Source of the DNA: Symsagittifera roscoffensis
Taxonomy: Eukaryota > Xenacoelomorpha > Acoela > Convolutidae
Direction: 5' to 3'
Assembly: GCF_963678635.1 (NCBI RefSeq)
Contig: NC_087064.1
Coordinates: 18,586,509 to 18,650,508, forward strand
Length of the DNA: 64,000 bases
Positions within the stretch are counted from its first letter, which is position 1. Each line of letters opens with the position of its first letter. This document shows, one piece after another, positions 12,330-24,415 of this stretch. The notes beneath the pieces were generated by a model that worked only from the letters and a program-made list of their open reading frames with translations, was not told the origin of the DNA and made no database searches. Made by a program: the position numbers and the translations under genes.

Positions 12330-12860
12330 TTTTTTTAAGAGTAATGAACCTACTGAAGACACTTATTGTCTTGCTAATTTTTTTTTCAGGAAAATGTTTA
12401 CGCTCAATTTTAATTTTTCGCGGTTTGACTTCTGATTTTTTTTTAAGTTCTGTGCATTGCTGTTGTTAAAAGGAAGGCAAACTCCACTATCGAACAGCAA
12501 AATGGTAAAGGCCACGAAAAACGTGATCGACTGCTGATTTCGGAAGTGGAATTTAATTATCAGATTTCCCAGCGAAATGAATTATTTACACAGTGATCCA
12601 GTTTTCTCAAATTGAGTCAAATTAACTGAAAAGTGCCCATCATAAATTGTTCTACAAATTCAAAGAGCTTTAAGGCCATCTATTTTTTTCTTCAAAATTC
12701 AAAAGTTGAAGGCTCTCGAAAAAACAAGTTAGTTTTTTTTTCAATTTCCTTGCGTTCTTTACTCTTTTCCAACTGTTAATTGGCTATGTTCAAAAATCAC
12801 TTACTTTTTTTTTCTGTTTAATTGCGTTCATTGACTCTTTTCCCAATGTCTGTTGGCTAT
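12330..12860 (+). repeat. dispersed repeat family C, copies in intron
   Basis: One full and one partial copy of the family lie end to end, with TTTCAGGAAAATGTT, AGGAAGGCAAACTCCACTAT, CATAAATTGTTCTA and two closing phrases (AATTGGCTATGTT and CTGTTGGCTATGTT) at about 12778 and 12850. It is non-coding. Confidence 0.45.
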
Positions 12861-13249
12861 GTTTTTACTGCCTTTCGGATTTATGCTGATTAAGAAGGAG
12901 CAAAATAATGTTTTTGTTTCTTAAGTCATATCACAAAAAAAAAGACAAAGACATCCCTTGATGCCGAATTATTCCCTAATCATTGCATCATTTTTTGCCT
13001 TTTCTGTAGACGAAGTGCAATAAGGTTTGGAGTTCGATAAAAGGGTGACCATTATTATGCTTTTCTGTAATCTTTGGGAAATTTAAGTTACATGATAACA
13101 TTATAAACTACCCTTTGTCCGTTGGACTTTGAAATGACCGTATTTAGATATTAATTAGAAGCTCGACAGCGCTATATTCCTATTACGAAATGGTCATATT
13201 AGTCAAAGTGAAGTCTCGAATTTGTAAGTTATCTTGTCTTTATTTGTAG

Positions 13250-13957
13250 AGGAGGATTTGAACAACGAACCCCACAATGCTCTGCAGTTCACATTCCAAC
13301 CATACAATAACACGAGTGGTGTGCAACAGCAACAGAACATCATGCAAAATGGTCATCAAATGTCGAATATCAGTTACAATAATACTCAGAGAAATTTGAG
13401 ACAGTCTGATCAAATGTACGAAGATGAGGATCTAGATAATGACCAGTCGGCTACTGAGAATTTTGACGAGAATACAAGTCAGTTAGTTTCGACCGACTTC
13501 TCTCAGCCGTTTCCGAGTAGAGAGCAGCGTGATAATGGAAACAAACACCGGAACTACAGAGGACCTAGTATGCTATTCAGAGGACGTAGCGATACCTTGG
13601 ACTCCGAAGCAGGCGACGGCATCAGTTTAATGTCTCGAAACTTAAGGCAGCCGTCGTTCAATGCAGAGATGATGGACTCTTTTCTTCGCCATGATTCTGT
13701 CATGAGTTCGGACACCCAAGGTGGTGCAATGCCTGTTTTGTACGAGAGCGATACTAGTACACATCAACAAGCAAATACGACAACCGATAGAAGTTCCATT
13801 CCGAAGGGACCCTCCCAAGGCAGAAGTGGAACTAAGCAAGGGGGCTTTACTAAAGCGACGGCTGGTGGCAGGAAGGCAGAAGCTGCGGGACCCCGCGCGA
13901 CAACCTCGGGAAAGTCTTTGTCGCCTAACTGGATGAGGAGGGCTTCCGACTCCGAAG
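13250..13957 (+). CDS. AKNA-like coiled-coil protein, second visible exon
   Basis: The acceptor TTTGTAG ends at 13249 and the donor GTAAAC begins at 13958. The exon is symmetrical (phase 1 at both ends) and encodes residues 99-333 of the visible protein. Composition is disordered: Gln/Asn runs near the start (GVQQQQN), an acidic patch (MYEDEDLDND), many Ser/Thr/Arg, and a basic Gly/Ala-rich tail (TKATAGGRKAEAAGP). No catalytic motif is seen. Because the exon is symmetrical it could be skipped without changing frame. Frames on the opposite strand here are shadows. Confidence 0.85.
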
Positions 13958-14205
13958 GTAAACACGTGGTTAATTAGTGACTAGTTCAAATCCTCATCTT
14001 CCCCTTAAGGAAATATAGAGAAGATCTTCCAATTTGAAGCTGCGAGTAAAAAGTTATAAATGATATCCCATAAGTTTCTAGACTGACCGAACATTACATC
14101 TATGCTTGATCTTTGTTTCATTGCATTACGAATATGTGAACATTAGTCTAGATGGTAAAAATTGAAATATTTAAAGTTAATGTGATTTTATTTGATGTTT
14201 TGCAG

Positions 14206-17200
14206 GAGATTTGTCAGTAAGCGAAGATGCTTCCAAGAATCAGCTGTTCGACAAGCTAAGAAAAGAAAAGTTTCACAGCACAAAACTGATTCAAGAGAAC
14301 AATGCCTACCAACAGCAAGTAAATAGTCTCAATCTGGAACTGGCGAACACAAAAGACATTCTGGACCAATTGAGAGTGAAAGCACATGTTGGGTTGGACG
14401 TCGAGCACCCTGATGCTCTACCTGGACAGGGAGTGCGTGTAAATCCAGCGAGGCAACCAAACCGATTTGAGATGCCAAAACCAAATAGAGCAGGAGTTAT
14501 AAACCCAAATGATAACAGGCCACGCGAGGATGCAGAGAATAACCCTAGGCTGAACGAACTGGTAGGAGAAGCACAGAGAATCAACAGCTCCTTGAAAAAC
14601 TTCTGTGATATGATAAGAGATGGGAACATGCATGCAAGTGAACATAAGAAGTTCCTCCAGAACATCAAACGAGATGCGAATCAGTTGAAAAGCGATTATG
14701 AGGCTGTAAGTGCCGAGATAGGCGATGCTTTGTGCGGAGGTGTTAAAGAGATGTTGGACCGGGAGCTCTTCCAGATAGACTTTCTAACCGGTGATGCAGA
14801 ACATCTTTTTGAGGAGATAGAAGCGCAGAAAGAAGCGCAGATGGCGCGGATGGAACAGCAAGCGATGGAAGAAGCAGCCGAGTTAGCGAAGAGTCGATCG
14901 AATCTGAACCAGAACCAAATGCAACCGCATGAAGGGGGAACAGAGAGTGGTACAGGACAAGGAGGTGGGGGTCAAGGTCCACAGCAGGCACATGAAGTGA
15001 CTAGACTGGCTCAAGAAGTAGAGCAGCTGAAGATGATGTACGAACTGGAAAAATGGAGACACAGTCAGCCAAATTTGGTGGTAGCTTCTGAAATGAATCA
15101 GGGAGTTCCTTTTGGCTTTCAACTTAATGGAGGGCTGGGAAGGGATCAATGGGCTAAAGTGGCGTCATCGGCTAACATGAATCTAGCCGGCGTCAGGAGG
15201 CTTCAAGGTGACCCAGGCGTGAGCCAATCACAGCCCAGGTTGAATCACCTTCCGTTTGAAAGCGAGGATATCATAGCGAGAGAAAACGTAGAAAATGGGC
15301 CTCAAAGTTTAAATCAAGTTCCTGATTGGCCAAATCAAGATGGAATGGGAGATTATGATACGAATGAAAACATTTACTATGACAATATGGAGAACATGGC
15401 GTCTGTATTTAAACCAATTTCAACTCACGATTCCTCAATGGTGGGCGAAAGCGTGGACATGAAAATGTCATCGGCTCGAATGACTCCTAATATAGACACT
15501 CTGAATGAACATTGGAGAAGAAAAAACTCTGCAAATGAGCCGAGTTCAAATAATATGGGGTCTCTAGATCGAAATCAGGGAAACGTTCAGCAAAGAGACA
15601 GTGGCATACCGAGGCGTAGGTCAAGCATACCGAAGTTGGACTCGAATTTCTACCATCAAAATTCTTCTGCTACGGGACCGCAAGCCCAGATGAGACCAGG
15701 AGCTAATGGCGTTTCTATAGGCAGGCAACCTCATGTTATTATGGAGCAAAGGTTTCTGAAGGGGAGAACCCACTTCAGCGACAGACCAATTCAGAAAACC
15801 TACAGCGTGGATGGTGGTCTGGGTGATTCGAATGCTTCCCTGAAGCGTAAAGACAGACTCGGGGCTCTACTTGCGGCGAATGAAGATAACGACAGTGGTT
15901 TCGTGGGATCGGGTCCATCCCATTTTGGTAATGTGACGAGTGAAACGAGTTACTCGTCATCGCGAGGCCAGACACCGGCAACTGCAACAGGCAGTTTGCG
16001 TCGATTCAAAAACCCAGCAGTTATGGATAGAAAGATGTCCGAGCCAGCGGGCTTAGGGATATCCAGAAAGGAAGCCGATATTAAAATTAAAAGCGAATCA
16101 GGCTCAGAAATAGGCCAAAATGATGCTGAAGATATGGAGTCGTTGGGCCTGGAGAGTCCCGACTCAAGCATTGGAAGTATCAAGCTCAGACCCCTCAAAA
16201 CCAGCAGTTCAAATAAACCAAAATCAAGTAGTACACCCAAGCCTGTAATGGCTTCTGCGGGTATTCAAGCACGAGTTGCAGCCTCGAACAAAAACTCACA
16301 GACCTCGTCTGAACATCGGGCAGACGCTGCAATTGGGGACTCCGATGCTCCTAGAGGAAGTAACGCTGCATACCAGACACCGAAGTCTGCGACAGTTGCC
16401 AAGTTTGCTTCCCCGCGATCAAGTGCCTTCAAATCTTACGTAAGCTCTTCTACAGAAGATAATATGCCTTTGAGAGCGACTAAGTCATTCTCTAAGCCGG
16501 GTGCAAACCCCGCTTTGAATAGACGAACAAGTGCGAGAAAACAGTTACCGTTTAGCAGAAGAGGTTTGGTAGAGCCGACTGAAAAGCAGAGCGCTGTGGC
16601 GAACTCCAGTAAGTTCTCGAAAAGTGAAACTGCGCTTGAAACTTCGATGCATAATCAGTCTAAAATAGATGAAATTGAGCGAGAAATTTTGGAGATTCGA
16701 GCGGACATTGAAGAGGCTAAAAATCGAACAAAACGCCCGAGTATAGTATCCTCGACTCCGAGGAATGAAATAGAGTTTGACAGAAGAGACATGCCTCCAA
16801 GACCTGGATCCTGGCATCTGGGCAATGACGAGGAGCCGAACCGTCCTAGAAGAGAAGATAGCGACTTGGAAAATGTAAACACGTATAACAAGATTACACG
16901 AAACAGACAGCGTGAATCTGGCTCTAAAGAGGTACCTGTCAACAGTAGCAGCGATCATTTATGCAGTAGGAGACTTTCTTTCCAGATACCCAAAGGAAAA
17001 ACGTCAACTGCTACCAATACAAATTTTGAAGCTTTGCCATCAAGGCCAATGAGGTCTAAAAAACTTCAGACAGAAAATGTGGCTGCCTCACCTACTGAGA
17101 TTGCCAGTTCGGATTCGGAGGAAATTGGAAATGTAACAGTGTTAGAATCAAGACGAAATAGCAGTCGGAACAAGAGAACTGGTAGTTTGCGCAACCCTGT

Positions 17201-17412
17201 GCATACAAACTCCAGAGGCACTGGCGCTATGAGCAGTGATCTTGACTCTGCCTATGATATCATACACAGACATAAACCCCGCAGAACGGCGTCGAGTCGA
17301 GTGAGAAATGTTGCCGGGGAAACTGACGATCCGAGAGCGGAGCGGTTTCATCATCACCATCAGCAGCAGACACGTTTTGCACCGATTGGTGTCCAAACTA
17401 ACACTACGGAAG
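14206..17412 (+). CDS. AKNA-like coiled-coil protein, giant central exon
   Basis: The exon is 3,207 bp without a stop, between TTTTGCAG (ends 14205) and GTAAGT (17413), phase 1 at both ends. It encodes residues 335-1402 of the visible protein. Residues about 345-390 form a coiled coil ending TKDILDQLRVKAHVGLD; residues about 449-562 are a second helical block containing VKEMLDRELFQIDFL followed by an acidic helix. From memory these two blocks match the pattern of the AKNA domain (a coiled coil ending in a conserved ID.LRLGA.V-type motif, then an E.E.F.L helix). A DNDSGFVGS motif near 15.89 kb also recalls AKNA proteins. The rest is Ser/Arg/Asn-rich and disordered, with another helix (IDEIEREILEIRADIEEA) near 16.67 kb and an HHHHQQQ run near the end. 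AKNA proteins organise microtubules at centrosomes; function here is inference. Alternative: an unrelated disordered scaffold. Confidence 0.8.
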
Positions 17413-18008
17413 GTAAGTTAAATTATCAATGTGATCAGTGTTCATTTGCTGAATATGACATTTAGGGAATGATATATGTAGAGCCAAATGTCCAAGAGTA
17501 ATTTTTGGTAATTTTCATGGATTTTTAGGATTTCCTCAAAGTGTGAATAAATCTCTTAAAGCTGGATTTTCAAAATTGCTCCTTTGGTTTGATTGCTTTT
17601 GAAGTCGACTCTGTTTTTCTGTCAATTTATTTTATGCATTAATCACGTTTGTTGACTGTATCTATTTCACATTGATTTTAAAATTTGGATATTTTTTAGT
17701 CTAGCTTTCTTTGGTTGTAATTGTGACTGCAGCTGCACTTGATGTTTTGCACGAGCGAATTATCTGGAGAAAATATGACTTCTACGTATACTTTTCTTGG
17801 AAATTAAGCAAAGAATAGAACAGCAGCATTTTATCTTCAGTGTGGTTTTCGTCTCATTTTTGTCGGTTAGCTTCCCTTGCTATGTTAATGAAGTATCGCA
17901 ATTGGTGAAATATTCGCCTTTATCTTGATGAGTATCTTTTTTAGTCTTATAGTTGAATAATGTGATAGCTCGGTTTCTAATGAATTCAATTTTGTTAAGC
18001 TTCTACGG

Positions 18009-18080
18009 TGCATTTGGTCAAGAGGTAACGACTGCTTCTGGCACGGCAAAGGTCGTAGGTTTGAATCTGGTCCTGGCTAT
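18009..18080 (+). repeat. tRNA-like SINE head (intronic)
   Basis: An A-box-like segment TGGTCAAGAGGTAACGA (18015-18031) and a B-box-like GGTTTGAATCTGG (18058-18070) are correctly ordered and spaced. Stems pair poorly, so this is a tRNA-derived repeat rather than a tRNA gene. It lies in the intron between the third and fourth visible exons of the + gene. Confidence 0.35.
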
Positions 18081-18889
18081 TTTTTCTAAACTAATTATTC
18101 CGTTTCATAAAATTTTTGTCTCCTTGTGTTTTGTCAGCTTGATGCCACATCACGGACTTAATCGTCCTAAAGGCAATTTTCATTGAAATTGAAAGTGTTT
18201 TTGATTTATTCCTGGAAAATATTAATTTATTGAATCCTTTTTCCGTTAGCGTTTTTGTTTTTATTGGTTAAAATCTTTATTTTCCGCAATTACTTCGGCT
18301 TGTTTTTTTACTTAGTGACAAAATCTTGTGTCATTTGAAGGTGCTTTTGGCTCAGCGGGAGTTGATTCAAAATTTGTTGGTTTAGTTGTCGCTCAGTGAA
18401 TGTATCTGAAAGCTATTTAACGCCGGTGTTTGTGTTTTCGGACGGTGTTTGTGTTTTGCACAAATAGAACATCATTTCAGAATAACTTTTAAAAAAGTAA
18501 GTTTTTTAAATTTTTTATTTCTAGTCCGTAGCTTGCAATGCTATGTTTGGGTGGTATCGCAAGTGATTGGAAGCTCCGATTTCACCTTTTTTGTGTTTAA
18601 ATATCAACTTGAAGCGGTAAAGTATCATTAAAAAATTTAATTTAGCTTTGTTGTTTTTTGATTTTTTTGTTCTTACTTTTATGGTCGAACATGCTTTTAA
18701 GTTTTTTCCAGTATTCACTAATTAATTTTGCAAATAGCAAGAGCATTGCAACTGGGTAGCAGACTTTTTTCAGTGGAAACTTGGTTCACAGAATTTGCTC
18801 GCGAGAAGGTTAGGTGTTTCGACTTGCTTTACTGTTAAATCCAAATTATGGCATGTTGAGGCGTGCAGTTGGCGTAAAGGTAATATTAA

Positions 18890-19180
18890 GATTCGATGAA
18901 CGTAGTTCAGAATCTTATATAGGTAGCGGTGGGTTTTTTTCAGGAAAAGTCTTAGAAATTGTTCAGGAATTTGGAATTTAATTTTCAAATTTCCCAGCGA
19001 AACAAAATTGGGTTAATTTCATCGAAAAAGTGTCAGTCATAAATTGTCCTAGAATTCCAAAGAGCTTTAAGGCCATCAATTGTTTTTTCTTCGATTTGCA
19101 AAGTTTGGTTTTTCAAAAAAGAAACAAGTCAGTATTTCTTCTGTTTACTTGCGCTCATTGGTTCTTTTTCATTTTTCTGT
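18890..19180 (+). repeat. dispersed repeat family C, intron copy
   Basis: It carries TTTTTTCAGGAAAAGT, GGAATTTAATTTTCA.ATTTCC, AAAAAGTGTCAGTCATAAAT, AAAGAGCTTTAAGGCCAT and TTGCGCTCATTGGTTCTTTT in the family order. It is non-coding. Confidence 0.5.
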
Positions 19181-21602
19181 TGTTAATGTTCTGAGAATTT
19201 TCCGCTGTAGGTGGATAGTTCGAATCCCTGTCGCATGTTTTCTCACTCAATTCGTTCATAAGTTTTTGTTTGAGCCGCCTATGTAATATTCACCTCATAT
19301 TTAATCTTTCGAGGCGAAAATGGGTAATTATACACACCTGTAAGTACTTGGGAACGCCGAGTTACAAATTTTTTACTGCTTACATTTTTTATAACATGTT
19401 TTTTTTTGTTCAACTGGCGTTGCTTGCTCAATTTTTGTGGCTTTCTATCGGTTTACTAATTTAACGAGGATAATTAGCCTGGTATGTTTTCCTAAAAAGA
19501 ACTTTATTTGAGACAACTCTATAAAAACTTTGGTTGATGTAGGTTTTCAGATATTCTTAGTACCTTTCGTCTCATTTCTGTCGGTTAGAATTCCATGCTA
19601 TGTTAATGACGTATCGCAAGAGGTGCAAATAATTCTAAATATGCGCCTTCATCTTGATGAATATCGACTTGCGTGAACAGATTTTTTTTACCGTCAATAT
19701 TTTTTATGGTATAATTCAGCATTTGTCGGATGGAGTTTTGCTGTGCATGCCGTGTTCTGTTGATTGACGGCTTTGTTCTGCTGATACTTTTAATTTGTAA
19801 CGAGCTGAACCATTTATCTGTATGTGTGACTGTAAACAGATACCTCATTTGATCAACTGTGAGAAGTACTTGCTAGCTTCAATATTTGTGGTTTAAATTT
19901 AAAATATCAATATTCGCACATGAAAGTAACAAAATTTTTCCGATGCAAGTCGCTCTGAGAGACAAAGCGTCACAATCATGCATTCTACGATATTTAGATC
20001 GGCATGTTTTGAACTAATTCCATTTTTTTCCTGCATCAAGTTGCTGTTTGCTTACGTAAAATATCTTTCCTTGTCACCCATTAAATAGTATTTTTTGTGC
20101 TTCTGAGTCATTAAATAAAAACATCAATGACCAGTATTGAATTTTAAAGAAGACCAACAAAATCTATTTTTCACGGATGGAGGAAGATAATGTTCACACT
20201 TGCGTAATCGATCTTTAATTGAATTGTTTTCTGATGAATTTTTCTCCTTGACACGGAATTGAGTTCAAACGTGTCTCCCTAGGCGTGTATGCCATTTTAA
20301 AGCTCATAGCTTAATGTTTGCTTCTCTGAATGGGATGATGATGAATGATTCTCCGAGTCAATTTAACTAAAAATTGATTTGATGCTTCTGGGAGCCATTT
20401 ATTATATTGATCACATCGTGTTATTGAAAGAAGCGAATTTATTAATTAATCGTGATTTCTGCTATTCGCTAAAATTTGGTCTTAGAATAGTCAGTAGATA
20501 AGAATAGTAAGAATAGTCAGTCGCTAGTCAGTTTCTCTTGGTTCCCAACATTCCAGGCTGAGTTACTCCGTTGGGTGAAGCTATTTTTTTGCTAGAACTT
20601 TCCCGTGCTCTATCGCAGCATATATTGGCCTAGACTTGAAGCTAGAGGTTAAGTGACAGCTTGTGTTCACATGCTCTCGAAGTCAGCGCCTTACCACTCG
20701 AAGTTAAATTCGAATGGTTTTTTTCAGAGGACTTCTTATTTTTCACGCGTTTTTAGCCGGCTTTGCTCTGAAGCTTAGCGTTCAGAAAAATTTTCTGCCA
20801 GGAGCTGTTTTTTTTGCTCCACGATAAAATAAATAGAAATGGTGCTAAAATTGCCTATTCACATTGAATTTCAAAAAATTTAGTGCAATCGAAAATGAAT
20901 GTGACACGGTTCACCCCTCACATATTTTGTCCCTCTTACATGTAGCGGCACATTTCGCTCGACATTTATTACGGGCATTTCGTGTAAAATATTAGGGCCG
21001 AATAAATCTCTGAGGGGCTAAATGTGCCCTTAAATTTAAGAGGGGCGAAATTTCGACCATTGAAAGTGAAGCATGTTCGCTCAAATTGGTGTAATTTAAT
21101 CAAAAAGTGTTTAAAAGTAAACACGTTGAAGGGGCTTTGCATTGACTATTCAAAAACTAAAAACTAGAATAATGTATAGGTATTCCCGAGGATCTCTAAC
21201 AAACACTTACATTTTTTAATGGCTATTTGGCTCTTTTACACTCCCCCACCTTTCAATTTTGAAAAACTACTTAGAAGTGGTCATAACGATATAAAACTTG
21301 GCATGGTGAACAAACTTACAATGGCGAACAAATTTTTTTCTCCATAGCTTTCATCTTAACATCACGCGTTGAGTCATAATAACTCGTAAAACAACTATAA
21401 AAATGGAAAAACTTTCAAAGGTGGGGGGAGGGGGTGGGCCGGCTGTTTTTTATTTAATTGATAAAATCAGATTATGGGAGAAGTTTTTTGAGGACATTCA
21501 CTGATTTTATTCATTTTGTGTCTCTAGTTTAATTAGTTGGTGTTTCTGCTATTTCACTTTCATCTAACCCAGTTGTATCTGACCCCTGTTAACCTATTTC
21601 AG

Positions 21603-22255
21603 TCAGTGGGAGTAATCTGTACTACCCTCACCAACCAACGACAACTACTACTACTGCTGTGCTACCAACTGTTCATGTACCAACCATGTACAGCACTAAC
21701 CAAATACATCAACACACCGCAGCAGCCTATGTCCCAATTATAGGAATGCCTCTCATTCAACAATCAGCTACTGCAGTACCCCATCTTGTGGCGCAGCCAA
21801 CTGCAACATTGGTCCAGCCTCAAGTATCACCGGCAGCCACTGGACTGTGGATGTATGCGCAACCAGCTGGTTTAACTGCAAACATTGCAGCCCCACCGGC
21901 TGCAGCCACTGTTTTGCAGCCGCATCACGTGATCCATGCAGTGGACCACGTGAACAATCCAATGCGGTTCTACTACAAAACTGCAGACTCATCAGGAGCT
22001 GTTCTAGTTAATGGCGACGAGCAGGTAATGACGAGAAGTGCGGATAGTTTACAGAGACGTCATAGTAGTAGGAAGTATGACTCAAATGGAAATAGATTGG
22101 GAAGTGCTCGTACGTATAAGGGGAACGGAGCAGGATCATCCAAGTTGCTCCAGAGTATCCAGAGTGCAGACGTCGCTGCCAGACAGTTGAAGCGACTCTC
22201 TCAGAATATGGCCGATTCGGTCTATACTCACTTGAATGGAAATGAACTCATTTGA
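21603..22255 (+). CDS. AKNA-like coiled-coil protein, terminal exon with stop
   Basis: The acceptor CTATTTCAG ends at 21602 and the TGA is at 22253-22255. The exon continues the frame of 14206-17412 across a phase 1 junction (shared codon Val) and gives residues 1404-1619. It starts with a Thr run (QPTTTTTTAV), then a Pro/Ala/Gln-rich, hydrophobic low-complexity stretch (repeats of VPTV, QPTA, AAPPAAATVLQP), and ends with a basic Ser-rich tail finishing in a short predicted helix (VAARQLKRLSQNMADSVY). No domain is recognised. Overlapping frames on both strands are shadows. Confidence 0.85.
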
Positions 22256-23013
22256 TCTTAGATTAGAAATTTGTCAAATGGAAACTGACAAAGCTTAATG
22301 GAAAAGAGCTATTGAACCCATGGTATCTTATTTTTACGCGCCGCTTTTACAATCCAGCGAATCTTTTGACATGAGTTGTGCCTAAAACAATTTGTTTGGA
22401 TAGCGATATTTGGCTTCGTGTTTCAATAGCTTTTCCTAAAAATTTGTCGATCGGAATCTTTGTTTTGCTACATGAAATCTGAATCGAATCAGCTATGGTT
22501 CAGATTAATTAGATACCAAGTTAGTTCATGTCTTCCTTCTTGCCTTCTACCAAGTCTTCTTTTCATCTCAATAGTCAAAATGTCGCTTCGATTTCCCACC
22601 ATCGTACGTGTAATTTGCAAGATTAGCTTTTCCACTTTTTTTAATCGTGTAACGAGTGGTTTCAGAAGGTCCGGTATCAATTAGCGTAATTAACCACATG
22701 CTGATTTTTAAAGCACAGAGTCGGTGAAAAAGTTAAACTAGTGATAATTCCCAATTGGAGGAGGAGGGGGGGGGGGGGCGACAAAGAAGAGCCGCTAGAT
22801 GAAGAGATCAGATGTTTGAAATAGAAAATCTCGATTTTGATAGTATGTTACGCTCGAAAAGTTCAAAATATATGGTGGGAAATCTGAACTTCATTCTCAG
22901 GTAGATTTAATTAAAGTCTTTCCAGGAGCTAATTAGCTTTTTAGATTTTGTTTCAATTGGAAAACAAATGAAATTTTATTGTTGGTTTATTCTCAGAAAC
23001 TCCTTTTAAATGA

Positions 23014-23044
23014 AATAAAGAAAATAATCTGCTGTCGGAATAAA
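23014..23044 (+). terminator. candidate polyadenylation signals of the + strand gene
   Basis: AATAAA occurs at 23014-23019 and 23039-23044, about 760-790 bp after the stop codon. They are the first closely paired consensus signals downstream and are followed by T- and GT-rich sequence. In DNA this rich in A+T chance hits are common, so this is only a candidate. Confidence 0.35.
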
Positions 23045-23929
23045 TTGCGAATTGTTAATTTTATCTTACATGTGTGAAGTTTTAGAGCTTTCACTAACAA
23101 TGAATATTTTCTCTAATCAAGTTTTATCACATTCAAATTATGTCCTAATTCATCAGATAATGCTGTAAATTTTGTATGTTTGTACAGACCGTTTAAACAT
23201 CTCACCTTTTATGAATTAAATTCTTGCTAGCGTTTATTTTCTCCAAGATGGAACAACTTCACCAGAAATGCAATTTTTTCTTTTTTCATTCCAAAGGTTC
23301 AACCGATTAATTATCGCCAAAATTTTAAGTTTCGCTAAAAATTAGTGCATTTTGACACTGATATTTCTGAAAACATTCTGTTTTGAGTTATCAGCTGTCC
23401 TTTAGTTGGGGAATGGAGGACGAGTTCACAAATAGTGAAGAGGGGTCAGTTTGAAGTTGCGGATGCTTGTCACAACAAGGACATTCGGTTGCTGTGGCAG
23501 TATCACCGAATGTTCCGACCTGTCATTTGGCTATGTTTTAGTATTTTGTTGACTATGAAGTAAAAAAAATAAAAGGTGTCGCTTAAGATATGGTTTTGGA
23601 GTTGTTTCAATCGTGGTTCGAGTGCAATACAAAATTTCCAAGAAAAGCTGAACTGAAAAAGTCTCTTAATATTTTTGAGAGAGAAGAGCGACAAAATTAA
23701 TCGCAATCTATTGGTTCAGCTATATTAAATACTCATTTCCGAGAGTTTTTTGAACAAATTTTAGTTGTGTCCGTATCTAAGTGTAAACTTCAGCGGCATT
23801 TTGAGAACATTATGAAACTTTGCAAGTGCATTGTTATGCATTTTGCCTGTACTAGTACGATAAAAATAGCTTTCGTTTAATTGATAAAATTTATACGCCA
23901 TTGAAGCAGAACATGGTGGTTACTGCATA

Positions 23930-24415
23930 TAATTTAAGCTGGCTTTTTTGAGCGAAAAAATTGTGATTCGATCAAAATATTGAAATTTTGTATAGGTCGT
24001 AATAATTTTTCCGTTTTTTTGCAGAAGTCTTAAATTTTGTTTTTTTCTCAAATTTTTTTTGCGGTTTGACGTGTGACTTTCCTTAAAACCCGTTAGTTTT
24101 TGCTGTTGCAAGGAAGGCAAAGTCTACTTTTAACAACGAAAAAGGAAAAGTCTCTAAAAGCGTGATTAACTTCTTATTTGGACAGTGGATTTTAATTTTC
24201 TGATTTCCAATGGAACAAAACCGTACCAATTGATTTGAATTTTCTCAAATTGAGTTATAATTATCAAAAAATCTAAATTGTTTTAGAAAATCAAAAAGCT
24301 TTAAAGCAATATATTACGATGATATTTGAAATTTGACGTTTTTTAAAAAAAATTCAGATTTGGTTTGTGATCATGCGTTCATTGACTAGTTCCCAAATGT
24401 TTATTGGCTATGTAT
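23930..24415 (+). repeat. dispersed repeat family C, intergenic copy
   Basis: It has CTCAAATTTTTTTTGCGGTTTGACGTG, AAGGAAGGCAAAGTCTACT, AACGAAAAAGGAAAAG, then GCGTTCATTGACTAGTTCCCA and the closing TATTGGCTATGTA, in the family order. It is non-coding. Confidence 0.5.

Larger units (their letters stand above)
17413..21602 (+). other. intron between third and fourth visible exons
   Basis: The intron is 4,190 bp, GTAAGT to TATTTCAG, phase 1. Apart from the tRNA-like fragment and the repeat copy listed separately, it holds A+T-rich sequence without a recognised exon. A further tRNA-like D-arm/anticodon segment on the - strand (GAGTGGTAAGGCGCTGACTT, about 20680-20700) is weak. I see no conserved frame in it. 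Confidence 0.7.

Noticed and set aside
13642-13965. 107-codon - strand frame opposite the second exon
   Set aside because: It is a shadow of the coding + strand; composition and splicing support the + frame.
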